The notes below the pieces were generated by a model. That model was not told where the DNA came from. It did not search any database and saw only the letters and a program-made list of their open reading frames with translations. From Staphylococcus succinus (lineage in GTDB: Bacteria; Bacillota; Bacilli; Staphylococcales; Staphylococcaceae): a stretch of 64,000 bases of DNA. Each line of letters opens with the position of its first letter. The first letter of the stretch is position 1. Made by a program: the position numbers and the translations under genes. Below, piece after piece: positions 1-9,244 of this stretch. The stretch is taken from the NCBI RefSeq assembly GCF_029024945.1, contig NZ_CP118976.1, positions 620,001 to 684,000 of the forward strand. Direction: 5' to 3'.

Positions 1-1
1 A

Positions 2-925
2 GCGGATGTACCAGGTATTATATTTAGTACAATAGGTTTTGGAGCCTTGTTATATGGCTTTAGTGAGGCCGGTAATAATACTTGGAGCTCACCAATTGTT
101 GTGATTTCACTCATATTAGGTGTTATTTTTATCGCAGCATTTGTTATTCGTGAATTGACAATGCGTGTACCGATGTTAAGTATGGAAGTACTGAAATATT
201 CAGGATTCACCTTAACAACAGTCATTAATATGATTGTTACAATGAGTTTGTTTGGTGGTATGATTCTTTTACCACTATACTTACAAAACTTAAGAGGATT
301 CTCACCAATTCAATCAGGTTTACTCTTACTGCCAGGCGCATTAATTATGGGATTAATGGGTCCAATAGCGGGTAAATTATTAGATACAATTGGTATTAAA
401 CCATTGGCACTCGTAGGTACAGGTATTATGACTTATGCCACTTGGGAATTGACTAAACTAAATATGAATACGACATATGGTCATTTAATGATGATTTATA
501 TTGTACGTTCATTCGGTATGAGTTTTATCATGATGCCTATTATGACGGCTGGTATGAATTCATTACCACCACGTTTAATTTCACATGGTAATGCTTTATC
601 CAATACACTAAGACAATTGGCTGGTTCTATTGGTACTGCCTTGTTAGTTACAGTAATGTCTACGCAAACAACAGAACATGTAGCAACATATACACAAGAT
701 CTTGATAAAACGAATCCGTTCTTAAAAGATCGTTTACAAGAAATGGGACAAGCAATGGGTGGAGATCAAATGGCTACACAACAAGTGCTTGAATTTGTTC
801 AAAAACTCGCTTCGATTAATGGTGTGAATAGTGCATTCTTAATCGCAACAGGATTAAGTGCACTTGCATTTATTTTAAGTTTATTCTTAAAAGGCAAATC
901 ACATTATATGTCAAAAGAAAATTAA
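2..925 (+). CDS. DHA2-family (EmrB/QacA-like) MFS drug exporter, 3' part
   Basis: This is the C-terminal part (about 308 residues) of a 14-helix drug:H+ antiporter of the major facilitator superfamily; the reading frame is open from base 2, so the 5' end lies outside the window. It should sit in the cytoplasmic membrane and export hydrophobic or cationic compounds. About seven hydrophobic segments are visible. A LLLPGALIMG stretch followed by GPIAGKLLD resembles the motif around helices 9-10 of EmrB/QacA proteins, and MMPIMTAGMNSLP followed by HGNALSNTLRQLAGSIGTA is typical of the DHA2 subfamily. The C-terminus is polar and short. A bidirectional terminator follows the stop codon, so this is the last gene of its unit. 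The substrate cannot be read from the sequence. Confidence 0.88.
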   Translation, partial: ADVPGIIFSTIGFGALLYGFSEAGNNTWSSPIVVISLILGVIFIAAFVIRELTMRVPMLSMEVLKYSGFTLTTVINMIVTMSLFGGMILLPLYLQNLRGFSPIQSGLLLLPGALIMGLMGPIAGKLLDTIGIKPLALVGTGIMTYATWELTKLNMNTTYGHLMMIYIVRSFGMSFIMMPIMTAGMNSLPPRLISHGNALSNTLRQLAGSIGTALLVTVMSTQTTEHVATYTQDLDKTNPFLKDRLQEMGQAMGGDQMATQQVLEFVQKLASINGVNSAFLIATGLSALAFILSLFLKGKSHYMSKEN

Positions 926-934
926 GAGATGATA

Positions 935-974
935 AAAAAACAGGAAGCCTCATATATGGGCTTCCTGTTTTTAT
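935..974. terminator. Bidirectional rho-independent terminator
   Basis: GC-containing stem (ACAGGAAGCC / GGCTTCCTGT) with an A-run on the left and a T-run on the right. It lies between the convergent MFS gene and the minus-strand membrane-protein gene, so it probably serves both. Confidence 0.85.
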
Positions 975-1000
975 TAGATTAAGCTATAAATCATGAAATA

Positions 1001-1642
1001 CTATGAGTGAAGTTTAGGTTTTCTATTTCTAAAAAAGAGACTTATAATAATTAATGCGATACAACAAGTTAATAGAATAATAGCATTATGAATAGCATCA
1101 GATTCTGTTAATATTTGTTCAGGCTTTACAGTAACATAGTATTGACTCATTGAGTCAGAAATACGAACAGCAATATTTTTAATAAGATATGAAAAACCAA
1201 ATGTAATAACTAGCATAATTGCCAGAATGAATAAATTAACAATTTTTAAAATAGTTCTATTAAAAACTAAAGTGAAAATGGTTAATATTAAACTCAAGAT
1301 ACAAGCGGCAAAAAATACATAAAATACTAAAATTAACAAATCAATTTTAGATTGCAAGTTATCAATGTTTTCAATATTTATATTTAAATTTGTTATATTA
1401 TTAACCGTTTCTTGAAAGTTTGTAAGTTGATGGAAAGTGACAGCCTCTTTTGCAAACTCAAGATTAAATATAGGTTCTTTAAACATACTATAACCTGTAA
1501 TAGCCACTAAAATCAGCACTATAAATTGAATGATCATGCTCATCCAAGATTTTTTCTTTTTTCCATAGGGGTTGCCTCTATGCATAGGCTCACTTGTTAG
1601 CGTATGTTCGAAATCTTTGAATTGACGGTTATTCTCAGGCAT
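1001..1642 (-). CDS. Hypothetical membrane protein (213 aa)
   Basis: I do not recognise a named family. The protein has a polar, lysine-rich N-terminus of about 30 residues (ending KKKKSW), a membrane segment near residues 33-53, an Asn/Ile-rich extracytoplasmic stretch of about 45 residues (repeats such as NITNLNINIENI), two closely spaced membrane segments around 101-150, a short loop, and a last membrane segment around 185-206 with a basic tail. The start is supported by a good site, GAAAGGAG, 6-7 bases upstream (1649-1656 on this strand). It is a single-gene unit, convergent with the MFS gene and divergent from the hydrolase-like gene. The topology suggests an even number of helices with both ends inside; no function is claimed. 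Confidence 0.75.
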   Translation of the reverse strand: MPENNRQFKDFEHTLTSEPMHRGNPYGKKKKSWMSMIIQFIVLILVAITGYSMFKEPIFNLEFAKEAVTFHQLTNFQETVNNITNLNINIENIDNLQSKIDLLILVFYVFFAACILSLILTIFTLVFNRTILKIVNLFILAIMLVITFGFSYLIKNIAVRISDSMSQYYVTVKPEQILTESDAIHNAIILLTCCIALIIISLFFRNRKPKLHS

Positions 1643-1932
1643 AAACTGCTCCTTTCTCTATAGGGGACAATAGCATCGACTTATTTTATGACTTTTATTT
1701 TTGTTTTGTTATAATATGCAATAACTGATAAATAGTAACTATTGGTGTTAACAATTTAAATTTATATAGTGTTTAAAAGCGCTATTTTTAAGTTACTCGC
1801 ATTATATTATAACTATTGTTTTAATGTCATTAAATTAATTTTACCATAATATTTATTTTGAAAACTAAGTTATACTAAAAAATTCCATTGGATTGAACAT
1901 TTATTATAAAACTGAGATTGGGTTGATTATAC

Positions 1933-2832
1933 ATGAAATCAGGATTGACAACTAAATTTATTAATAAGTATTTATTACCTCATAGATCTATAACGTTTAA
2001 AGACAATCAAGACTTTGAAAAATTTTTAGATTTACGATTGAAATTAAATAAAGAAAAACACAAGCAACCAGAAACCTTAAATGTTAAGTCAGATTTAGAT
2101 AAACAGTTTATTGGTGATATACAACTTTTTAGATTTAGATTTAGACATAGCCAAAAGCAAAAAATACTTTATATCCACGGAGGATATAATATTTTACAGC
2201 CTTCTGCATTTCATTGGAGGTTCATGGATAAATTGGCATTAAGTACGTTATATGAAGTTGTTATGCCAATATATCCTAAAGCACCACAATATCATATAAA
2301 TGATACTTTCCAAGCGATTCGAGATGTGTATCAACAGTTGCTCTCAGAAGTTAGTCATAAAGATATTGTAGTTATGGGTGATGGTACGGGAGGCGCACTA
2401 GCTTTAAGCTTCGTACAGCAATTAAAAATTGAGAATCAACCATTGCCAAACAAACTTTATTTATTTTCTCCATTGTTAGACGCTAACTTAAATAATGAGT
2501 CAATAACGCCAGAATTAGAGAAAAAAGATGTCATTATTAATAGAGATGGTGTGCAAAAAATCATGAATTATTGGGCAGATGGTTTATTACTAAATGATGC
2601 TAAAGTTTCGCCTATTTATGGGGAGTTAAGCAATCTACCACCGTTATATTTGTTTGGTGGTGAAAGAGAGGTTTATTTACCTGATATGTACAAGTTAGCG
2701 AATATGATGACTGCACAACAACAACCTATACATCTCTATGAATATAAGAGAATGGTGAACGCATTTCCATTATTACCAATAAGAGAGTCACATAAGGTCG
2801 TGAAACATATAGTCGAGACGCTTAATACGTAA
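1933..2832 (+). CDS. Hormone-sensitive-lipase-like alpha/beta hydrolase fold protein, catalytic residues missing
   Basis: The fold is that of HSL-type carboxylesterases: an oxyanion-hole HGG at residues 82-84 and the nucleophile-elbow context VMGDxTGGALAL at 147-158. In active members the elbow reads G-D-S-A-G-G; here it is G-D-G-T-G-G, so the nucleophilic Ser position (151) is Gly. The catalytic His expected in a (M)-x-H-x-F context near the C-terminus is Asn276 (MVNAFPLL). An acidic residue (Glu246) is present where HSL members carry Asp or Glu. The gene is otherwise intact at 299 aa, so it looks like a maintained pseudoenzyme rather than a decaying gene, though other catalysis cannot be excluded. 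The ribosome binding site is weak (GATTGGG). A strong palindromic terminator follows. Confidence 0.8.
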   Translation: MKSGLTTKFINKYLLPHRSITFKDNQDFEKFLDLRLKLNKEKHKQPETLNVKSDLDKQFIGDIQLFRFRFRHSQKQKILYIHGGYNILQPSAFHWRFMDKLALSTLYEVVMPIYPKAPQYHINDTFQAIRDVYQQLLSEVSHKDIVVMGDGTGGALALSFVQQLKIENQPLPNKLYLFSPLLDANLNNESITPELEKKDVIINRDGVQKIMNYWADGLLLNDAKVSPIYGELSNLPPLYLFGGEREVYLPDMYKLANMMTAQQQPIHLYEYKRMVNAFPLLPIRESHKVVKHIVETLNT

Positions 2833-2889
2833 AATGGATTTAATATAGAAATGAGTATAGAATTTGAGATGTAAATATCCATAGGTAAA

Positions 2890-2931
2890 AGAAAAAGCAC
2901 ACTTTCATTTAAATGAAAGTGTGCTTTTTCT
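2890..2931 (+). terminator. Terminator: 42-bp perfect palindrome
   Basis: Two 21-base arms are exactly complementary with no spacer; the arms begin with AGAAAAAGCACAC and the 3' arm ends in GCTTTTTCT. It lies 57 bases after the stop of the hydrolase-like gene and forms a hairpin closed by a T-run. Confidence 0.8.
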
Positions 2932-3142
2932 GCGTATGAATTAAATGTGTATATTAAATTCATATGGCTCGATTCGCTAATTTTTTATGCACAAAACCAC
3001 AGCATTTGGATAAGCTAAGCATGAATGCTACAAAAACAGTACAGTGATATAAAAGTATGCTTGCCATAAAATACTACGCCTATAATAAATAGGATACTAA
3101 AGAAATAAAAAAGGCATGAAATTAGGAATTTCTAACGCTGAA
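2932..3142. other. Gap without a gene
   Basis: After the palindromic terminator there are about 210 bases before the stop of the next minus-strand gene. I see no open frame with a ribosome binding site, no RNA fold and no recognisable operator here. Confidence 0.5.
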
Positions 3143-3544
3143 TCAGTTGTTTACAAGCGTATTGATTGTATTAATAATTGATTTTTGACCCAGTAACTGA
3201 TAATAATTTGCTAAAAAAATTTCGAATTCATCTTGTGGATATATCATATTTTGAAATTGAGTCTTCGATGATTCAAACTCCTGTATATAATTTTTTGCAT
3301 ATTGATTGTAGTAATTGATGAAATCTTGTGTGGCAGGGTATGTTTTTAAAATAGTATTAATTGCATCAATAGCTTTTTTTTGTCCTTGCAAATAACTAAT
3401 ATCTAATCCACGCTTAATTAATTTACTATCTGGACCATTAATATCTAAACTTTTATTTTGATTTAATTCACTAAGTTTAAATTTAGTATCATCAAATAAA
3501 TCGTAAAGTTGTAATTGGACAATTTCATTTATGCTTTGTGTCAT
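3143..3544 (-). CDS. Hypothetical protein (133 aa), downstream of a thioesterase
   Basis: I do not recognise the family. The start is placed at the ATG at 3544 because TAAGGAG lies about nine bases upstream; the frame stays open further upstream, but that would overlap the thioesterase gene. The protein is soluble, rich in Gln, Asn, Ile and Tyr, has no signal peptide or membrane segment, and looks largely helical. It starts 14 bases after the stop of the thioesterase gene and shares its orientation, so the two form an operon; a role next to the thioesterase is inference only. Confidence 0.7.
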   Translation of the reverse strand: MTQSINEIVQLQLYDLFDDTKFKLSELNQNKSLDINGPDSKLIKRGLDISYLQGQKKAIDAINTILKTYPATQDFINYYNQYAKNYIQEFESSKTQFQNMIYPQDEFEIFLANYYQLLGQKSIINTINTLVNN

Positions 3545-3558
3545 GTAAATACAGCTCC

Positions 3559-4026
3559 TTAATTTGGTATGTTGATTCGGTGACCAAGTTGTTTTGGCCA
3601 AACTATATGCGGTTGCTGACAATAGTATTGCTTGATTTGATGTGCATATTGCTGTGGAAAGGGAGCGGTTTTTTTTATTACGCTATCTATACCTAGCATC
3701 ATTACTTCATTGGTAGCTACAGTTGTACCATTTTCTTGGGTCATAATGGAAAAGAAATGCACTCTTTTTTCATCATAATTGTATAAATAAATTGTCACCT
3801 TAAATTGATCACCTTCAACTAATTCAGAAAGATAAGATGTATGTTCTTCTACTGTAAAAAGCGTATAGTTCAATAGTGTGCGATCTTTTAAAGACAAGCC
3901 ATGATGATAATTAAATTGATTAATAGCTTCACTAAATATGATGTTATAATTGGCATCATGTACATGGCCATTATGATCAATCATATCGTTAGTGACGTGT
4001 TGATACATTGTAAAAGGTGTTTCCAT
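3559..4026 (-). CDS. Hotdog-fold (4HBT-like) acyl-CoA thioesterase
   Basis: The N-terminus contains V-x3-MIDHNGHVHDANYN, matching the D-x-N-G-H-(M/V)-N/H-D-x-x-Y signature of the 4HBT thioesterases associated with carnitine/betaine catabolism; the Asp and the NGH turn shape the active site in that family. At 155 aa it is one hotdog domain, presumably acting as a dimer or tetramer in the cytoplasm on short acyl-CoA or similar thioesters. Start chosen at 4026, where AAGGAG precedes the ATG by nine bases; a longer frame to 4104 has no ribosome binding site. First gene of a two-gene operon. Substrate unknown. Confidence 0.75.
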   Translation of the reverse strand: METPFTMYQHVTNDMIDHNGHVHDANYNIIFSEAINQFNYHHGLSLKDRTLLNYTLFTVEEHTSYLSELVEGDQFKVTIYLYNYDEKRVHFFSIMTQENGTTVATNEVMMLGIDSVIKKTAPFPQQYAHQIKQYYCQQPHIVWPKQLGHRINIPN

Positions 4027-4162
4027 ACCAAACAGCTCCTTGATTATTAGAAAAATTATATTTTGAAATTTATATTTTAAGGCTAGTTTACTAAAAATAC
4101 TCAAAACTTACACGGGTTGTATTTCATGGTAAAATAAAGAAAATGATTTGAGGTGTGAAATG

Positions 4163-5110
4163 ATGAGTGTCACAATAAAATATCAGACTGCTGATATCTC
4201 GTTAAAGGAGGTTTCACACTTTGATGAGATTCCACAATCCGCAACATTTATATGGTGCGACTTTAATGAGCCAACTGAATCAGAAGATACGCTACTAAAA
4301 TCATACTTTAACTTTAATAAATTAGAAATCGATGATACAGTGAATGGAACGCCACGAGCTAAGTATAAAGCTTATGATTCATATCAATACCTTGTATTTC
4401 ATAGTATTGATAATAAATATGAGGGGATTAAGGCACTCAATTTATTTATTAAAGATGACATGCTGGTTACCTATCATCACAAGCCGTTTGATATATTGGA
4501 TACGGTAAATACTTCGATTTCTAATCATTTTCAAAATGACTTAGATGCATCTGATGTTGTTTTATATATATTAGATAAATTCGTTGATGAATACTTTGAA
4601 CCGATTTATGCTATTGAAGATAAAGTATATGAGTTTGAAGATAGACATGTTAATGATAACTCAAGTCAAACAGTTATGGACAATGTGTTTAAAATACGTT
4701 CTAATATTATAAAAATAAAGCGTTTGATTTATCCAATGCGTGAATTAGTAGATAATATAAAAGAAAACAGTCTTTTACTTGTAGATGATAAAAATCATAT
4801 GTATATTCAACATATAGATGACCATATGATTAAACAGGTAAACATATTGAAAATGTCACAAGAAATGACGAATGAAATTAGGGATAATTATGCTTCCTAT
4901 ACATCGTTTAAAATGAATAATATTATGCAGATACTCACACTCGTATCGGTCGTATTTCTACCTTTAACATTAATTACGGGTATTTATGGGATGAATTTTG
5001 CGCATATGCCAGAACTCAAATGGCATTATGGTTATTATATAGTACTCACGATAATGTTGTTGATTAGTCTAGTTTGTATTGTTTATTTTAAACGGAAGAA
5101 ATGGTTTTAA
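4163..5110 (+). CDS. CorA-family divalent metal (Mg2+/Co2+) transporter
   Basis: A soluble N-terminal domain of about 250 residues is followed by two membrane helices at the extreme C-terminus. The loop between them carries the CorA signature Y-G-M-N (ITGIYGMNF), and the protein ends with a basic tail (KRKKWF). CorA proteins form pentameric channels for Mg2+ (also Co2+ or Ni2+) in the cytoplasmic membrane. GAGGTG lies 7 bases before the ATG at 4163, so I prefer it to the ATG at 4160. The gene stands upstream of fni on the same strand with 68 bases between them. Confidence 0.88.
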   Translation: MSVTIKYQTADISLKEVSHFDEIPQSATFIWCDFNEPTESEDTLLKSYFNFNKLEIDDTVNGTPRAKYKAYDSYQYLVFHSIDNKYEGIKALNLFIKDDMLVTYHHKPFDILDTVNTSISNHFQNDLDASDVVLYILDKFVDEYFEPIYAIEDKVYEFEDRHVNDNSSQTVMDNVFKIRSNIIKIKRLIYPMRELVDNIKENSLLLVDDKNHMYIQHIDDHMIKQVNILKMSQEMTNEIRDNYASYTSFKMNNIMQILTLVSVVFLPLTLITGIYGMNFAHMPELKWHYGYYIVLTIMLLISLVCIVYFKRKKWF

Positions 5111-5178
5111 TTATTTGTTGTAAGGTAAAGAAAATTATAGTTTAAATATAAAAAGTATTGAAAGTAGGAGCAAAAAAG

Positions 5179-6219
5179 ATGAGCGATTTAAAAAGGGAAC
5201 AAAGAAAAAATGAACACGTAGAAATTGCAATGGCACAAAGTGATTCTACAATTTCAGACTTTGATGAAATTAGGTTTGTACATCACTCTATTCCTAATAT
5301 TGATGTGGAGAATATTAATTTACAAAGCCAGTTGAAAGACTTTACGCTTGAGCATCCGTTGTATATTAATGCGATGACTGGTGGGAGTGAATGGACCAAG
5401 CAAATAAATGAAAAACTAGGGGTTATTGCTAGAGAAACCGGAATGGCAATGGCTGTAGGTTCTACGCATGCAGCATTACGTAATAGTAAAATGGCTTCTT
5501 CTTTTACTGTAGTGAGAGAGATGAATCCACAAGGGATTATTTTCAGTAATGTTGGTGCAGATGTACCTGTAGATAAAGCAAAAGAATCAGTACAACTACT
5601 GGATGCGCAAGCACTCCAAGTCCACGTAAATGCACCACAAGAGCTTGTGATGCCAGAAGGAAATAGAACGTTTTCCACTTGGATGGACAATTTATCTCAA
5701 ATTGTAGCACACGTAGATGTACCTGTTATCGTTAAAGAAGTTGGTTTCGGAATGAGTAAGGAAACTATTAAACAATTAAATGAAATAGGCGTGCGTTATG
5801 TTGATGTCAGTGGACGCGGAGGAACGAATTTCGTTGATATAGAAAATGAAAGACGTGCTTATAAAGATATGGATTATCTTGGTTTATGGGGACAAACTAC
5901 AGTTGAGTCTATGTTAGAAAGTACAGGCGCACAACAAGACATGGATATACTTGCAAGCGGTGGCGTACGTACACCATTAGACGCAGTGAAGTGTCTGGCT
6001 TTAGGTGCAAGTGCAGTTGGAATGTCACGTCCATTTTTAAATCAAGTTGAAAATAATGGTATTACAGCTACGTTAGAATATGTTGAACAATTTTCTGATC
6101 ATATGAAGAAAATTATGACAATGCTTAATGCTAAAGACATAGAAGATTTAAGACATGCGCAAATGATTTTCAGTCCTAAACTTCAATCATGGATTGAACA
6201 GAGAAATTTAAATATTTAA
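5179..6219 (+). CDS. fni: Type 2 isopentenyl-diphosphate isomerase (FMN-dependent)
   Basis: Interconverts isopentenyl and dimethylallyl diphosphate in the cytoplasm, needed because Staphylococcus makes isoprenoids by the mevalonate route. The 346-residue TIM barrel shows the family N-terminus ([16 protein letters not shown]), the NAMTGGS strand, the GSTHAAL segment and the FMN phosphate-binding C-terminal glycines ([21 protein letters not shown]). Start chosen at the ATG at 5179 with TAGGAG eight bases upstream; the in-frame TTG at 5158 has no ribosome binding site. It is followed immediately by a bidirectional terminator. Confidence 0.95.
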   Translation: MSDLKREQRKNEHVEIAMAQSDSTISDFDEIRFVHHSIPNIDVENINLQSQLKDFTLEHPLYINAMTGGSEWTKQINEKLGVIARETGMAMAVGSTHAALRNSKMASSFTVVREMNPQGIIFSNVGADVPVDKAKESVQLLDAQALQVHVNAPQELVMPEGNRTFSTWMDNLSQIVAHVDVPVIVKEVGFGMSKETIKQLNEIGVRYVDVSGRGGTNFVDIENERRAYKDMDYLGLWGQTTVESMLESTGAQQDMDILASGGVRTPLDAVKCLALGASAVGMSRPFLNQVENNGITATLEYVEQFSDHMKKIMTMLNAKDIEDLRHAQMIFSPKLQSWIEQRNLNI

Positions 6220-6223
6220 TAAT

Positions 6224-6261
6224 AAAAAGTGCCATCAAACAATTGAGTTTGATGGCACTTT
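6224..6261. terminator. Bidirectional terminator between fni and gltS
   Basis: Stem AAAAAGTGCCATCAAAC / GTTTGATGGCACTTTT with a 5-base loop. A-run and T-run flank it, so it can end transcripts from both sides. Confidence 0.88.
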
Positions 6262-6284
6262 TAATATATTGAAGTCACTGTTAA

Positions 6285-7493
6285 CTATTTAAAAATATTA
6301 ATGAACGTAGTAACGATAGGGACGCCTAATAAATCTATTAGAAATGCGCCAACGATTGGTACGACAAGATAAGCTTTTGGTGAAGCACCAAATTTTTTCG
6401 TAATAACATCCAAGTTAGCCATTGCGTTAGGTGTAGCACCTAAACCGTGACCAATGAAACCACCAATCATAACTGCAGCATCATAATTTTTACCTAAGCC
6501 ACGGAACACAACAAATACTGAGAATAAAACAATAAATATAACTTGCACTAATACAATAACAATTAAAGGAATAGCTAATTTATAGATTTCAGTTAGTTGA
6601 ATACTCATTAAAGCTATAGATAAGAAAAGGCTCAATGATACATCACTTATACTATCTACAATCTTCATATCTATAAGATTTAAATTATTAAATTCTGAAA
6701 TATTTCGTATGATTACGGCAACAAACATAGCACCTACATATATAGGAACATTAATTCCTGTTAAATCAGTAAAAGTATTGCCAATGTAAGTTCCAATTGC
6801 CATACAAATCGCCACAATTGTAAATTGAATAAAGAAGACAGTCGTAGGTTTCATACGCTTATGTAAATAATGATTTGATTTTACATTTCCATAATCTTTA
6901 GTCGCTTCATCTGCATGTTGTGGTTTTAAATCGTACTTACTAATTAAGTATTTAACTACAGGTCCTCCAATTAACCCTCCAGCTACAAGTCCTAATGTAG
7001 CAGCAGCTAAAGCAGCAGTTAAAGCAGAATCGATTCCCAAACCTTGTATTGTTTGACCATATGCGGCAGCATTGCCATGGCCACCTTCCATTGACATTGA
7101 ACCTGCTGTTAGACCAAGTAAGGCAGGTATATTGAGCACTTTGGCTAAAGAGACGCCAATAATATTTTGGCAAACGGCAAGTAATCCACAAAAGATAAAA
7201 TACAGTATTAAGACTTTCCCACCTAAGCGTAACAATTTGAGTGACGCGCCGAGTCCAATAGTTGTAAAGAACGCAAGCATGAAGAAATTCTGAAGAAATT
7301 CAGAATCTAGTTTAATTGTTATGATATGTGTTGATTGTAAAATTGCAACGACTATCGAGAATAACAAACCACCTATAACCGGTGCAGGTATACATAATCG
7401 TCTCAGTATAGAGACATGGTCAACTATAAATATACCTAAAAGATATAAGACACATGCCAGTGCTAAAGTTGTAATAGCATCTAGTTCTAGCAT
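6285..7493 (-). CDS. gltS: Sodium/glutamate symporter
   Basis: Polytopic membrane protein of 402 aa matching the GltS family: N-terminal LxLDAITTLALA, two pseudo-symmetrical halves, and re-entrant glycine/serine-rich loops (TAGSMSMEGGHGNAAAYG and GGFIGHGLGATPNAMAN) that form the Na+ and glutamate sites. It takes up glutamate with Na+. Start: AAGGGGG ends one base before a first ATG (7499) and seven bases before a second (7493); the second spacing is functional, so I choose 7493. A single-gene unit. A cre-like site lies about 70 bases upstream, suggesting CcpA influence. Confidence 0.93.
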   Translation of the reverse strand: MLELDAITTLALACVLYLLGIFIVDHVSILRRLCIPAPVIGGLLFSIVVAILQSTHIITIKLDSEFLQNFFMLAFFTTIGLGASLKLLRLGGKVLILYFIFCGLLAVCQNIIGVSLAKVLNIPALLGLTAGSMSMEGGHGNAAAYGQTIQGLGIDSALTAALAAATLGLVAGGLIGGPVVKYLISKYDLKPQHADEATKDYGNVKSNHYLHKRMKPTTVFFIQFTIVAICMAIGTYIGNTFTDLTGINVPIYVGAMFVAVIIRNISEFNNLNLIDMKIVDSISDVSLSLFLSIALMSIQLTEIYKLAIPLIVIVLVQVIFIVLFSVFVVFRGLGKNYDAAVMIGGFIGHGLGATPNAMANLDVITKKFGASPKAYLVVPIVGAFLIDLLGVPIVTTFINIFK

Positions 7494-7560
7494 TTTCATT
7501 CCCCCTTAATATACGAATCAAGCTGATTGGTACATGATTTATAAATAAAAAAGTGATTAT

Positions 7561-7574
7561 TAAAAGCGTTTACA
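7561..7574 (-). promoter_or_regulatory. cre-like site (CcpA) upstream of gltS
   Basis: On the minus strand TGTAAACGCTTTTA, one mismatch to TGWAANCGNTNWCA. It lies 68-81 bases before the gltS start, in a promoter-like position. Confidence 0.45.
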
Positions 7575-7726
7575 AAACGCCGTGATTGTTATTATACAGA
7601 TGTGAGAATCATAATGCTAGTTAAGAATTAATGACAGGACATAAGGATGGGTTAAGTATAATTAAATTATACCATTGTTACAGGGATAAACTTATTTTAA
7701 ACTAATATAAAATAATATTTGTGATA

Positions 7727-8338
7727 CTATGTTCGCCATGTAAAGTCAGGATTTGTCATCTCTGACTTTCGCATTCTAGAGACATAAGGGTTCCCTTTTA
7801 CTGTAAAACGAAGCGGTTTTAATGTCCATTCTCCCTTGTTTGGGATTCCAATACGGCCACTCTCTTCAATGGCTTGAGGATATTTTCTATGTTTTGTATC
7901 TATCAGTAAACGGCCTTCATTTAAACGAGAGCCGTCTAAATGTCGAGGTATATTGAAAGCCTTTGTCCATTTCCCAGGACCATTTGTTAGTTCGACCCCT
8001 TTTTTACCTCGGTTTAATTGCATAACTTCAATACCTTCTTCAGGCTCGACAGCCCTAATTAAAACCCCTTCAGGAACACCTTCCGTTTTTGTAACAAAAT
8101 TAATTAAAAGATGTGTATGCATCACATGTGCATAGATTGTACCACCACTTTTATATAGCGATTCCACTTTTGGCGTTCTTTTTCCTTTATAACCGTGTGC
8201 AGCTTGATCTTGTTCACCTACATATGCCTCCGTTTCCACTATATAACCAGTAAAGGTTTGCAGCTCATCTTTAAAGACGATACGTATACCTAATAAATCT
8301 TTAGCTATAGTAATTGTATCTCTACTTACAAAGTCCAT
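7727..8338 (-). CDS. mpg: 3-methyladenine DNA glycosylase (AAG/MPG family)
   Basis: Base-excision repair glycosylase that removes alkylated purines. The family signature is clear: the ETEAY motif with the catalytic Glu near residue 37, [10 protein letters not shown], the YxHVMH strand, and the (T)[10 protein letters not shown] segment. Length 203 aa fits the bacterial AAG family. Start set at the ATG at 8338: GGAGG lies eight bases upstream, and the earlier in-frame ATG (8353) overlaps that ribosome binding site. Single-gene unit. Confidence 0.92.
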   Translation of the reverse strand: MDFVSRDTITIAKDLLGIRIVFKDELQTFTGYIVETEAYVGEQDQAAHGYKGKRTPKVESLYKSGGTIYAHVMHTHLLINFVTKTEGVPEGVLIRAVEPEEGIEVMQLNRGKKGVELTNGPGKWTKAFNIPRHLDGSRLNEGRLLIDTKHRKYPQAIEESGRIGIPNKGEWTLKPLRFTVKGNPYVSRMRKSEMTNPDFTWRT

Positions 8339-8529
8339 TGATTGTGCCTCCATTTTAATTTTAAAAAAATATTTATTTTTAAAATTATTAAAAATTATAT
8401 TATCAATCCCGTTGTGTTTTGTTAAACTAAGTATATTGGGATGAGTTTCATTTATATATAATGTATCAAAATTTAATACAAAACTAAAATCTAGCTAATG
8501 AACTAACGTATGTGAAATGAGGGTATTAT

Positions 8530-9114
8530 ATGGAGAGAAAAATAGGCTTTGGCCAAGCATTGAAACTATTTTGGAAGAATTATATTAACTTTAAAGGTCG
8601 TGCACGTCGAAGTGAGTATTGGTATATGGCGCTGTGGCATCTTATTTTTATAGTTCCGGGTCTTATCTTATTATTAATTGGTTTAACGACTATGATTACA
8701 GGCATTTCCACATATAATTCAACTACAGCAATGGTAGGTCTTATTTTATTATTTATAAGTTGGATATATATCGCTATTTATAATTTAGCGACATTAATTC
8801 CGAATTGGGCCATGTTGATCAGACGTTTTCATGATACAGGGAGAACAATGGTACTCCCGCTTATATTTTTAACTATATTAATTATAACTTGCATATTAAT
8901 GTCGATAATAAATTATCAAGATCCTGAATACCAGTATTTATCAAGTACTATTATTGTTATTGTAAGTTATGTGATGTATATAGTTGTGGGTGTCTATAAC
9001 ATAGTGATTTGTTGTCTAGATAGTGAGAGAAGAACAAACAAATATGGTCCGAGCCATAAATATGGTAATCATCTTAAACCAGTAAGTCATGGTAACGTAG
9101 ATATTTATAATTAA
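8530..9114 (+). CDS. DUF805 family membrane protein
   Basis: Small inner-membrane protein (194 aa) beginning with FWKNYINFKGRARRSEYW, the hallmark of the DUF805/YhaH family, followed by four hydrophobic segments (about 35-60, 68-95, 110-125 and 135-160) and a polar tail. The IRRFHDTGRT motif after helix two is also typical. The biochemical role of the family is unknown. GAGGG precedes the ATG. It is alone on its strand, with the araB gene convergent to it. Confidence 0.82.
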   Translation: MERKIGFGQALKLFWKNYINFKGRARRSEYWYMALWHLIFIVPGLILLLIGLTTMITGISTYNSTTAMVGLILLFISWIYIAIYNLATLIPNWAMLIRRFHDTGRTMVLPLIFLTILIITCILMSIINYQDPEYQYLSSTIIVIVSYVMYIVVGVYNIVICCLDSERRTNKYGPSHKYGNHLKPVSHGNVDIYN

Positions 9115-9184
9115 GAAATAGTAGATTAAAAACCAATGTAATCTAAGAAATAAAATAATGGGTGAATCACAAGGTAATTTTAAA

Positions 9185-9244
9185 TAATAATAATAAAACG
9201 CTGTAGCCTTTAATTATATAAGACTACAGCGTTTTATTATTATT
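9185..9244. terminator. Bidirectional terminator between the DUF805 gene and araB
   Basis: A 21-base arm on each side (core AAAACGCTGTAG / CTACAGCGTTTT) flanked by AATAAT and ATTATT runs. The araB stop codon at 9240-9242 lies inside the right arm. Confidence 0.85.

Noticed and set aside
2736..2963. Short minus-strand frame across the end of the hydrolase-like gene
   Set aside because: It overlaps a real gene and its terminator palindrome and has no ribosome binding site.
3545..3622. Upstream extension of the 133-residue hypothetical protein
   Set aside because: It would overlap the thioesterase gene and has no site; the ATG at 3544 has TAAGGAG.
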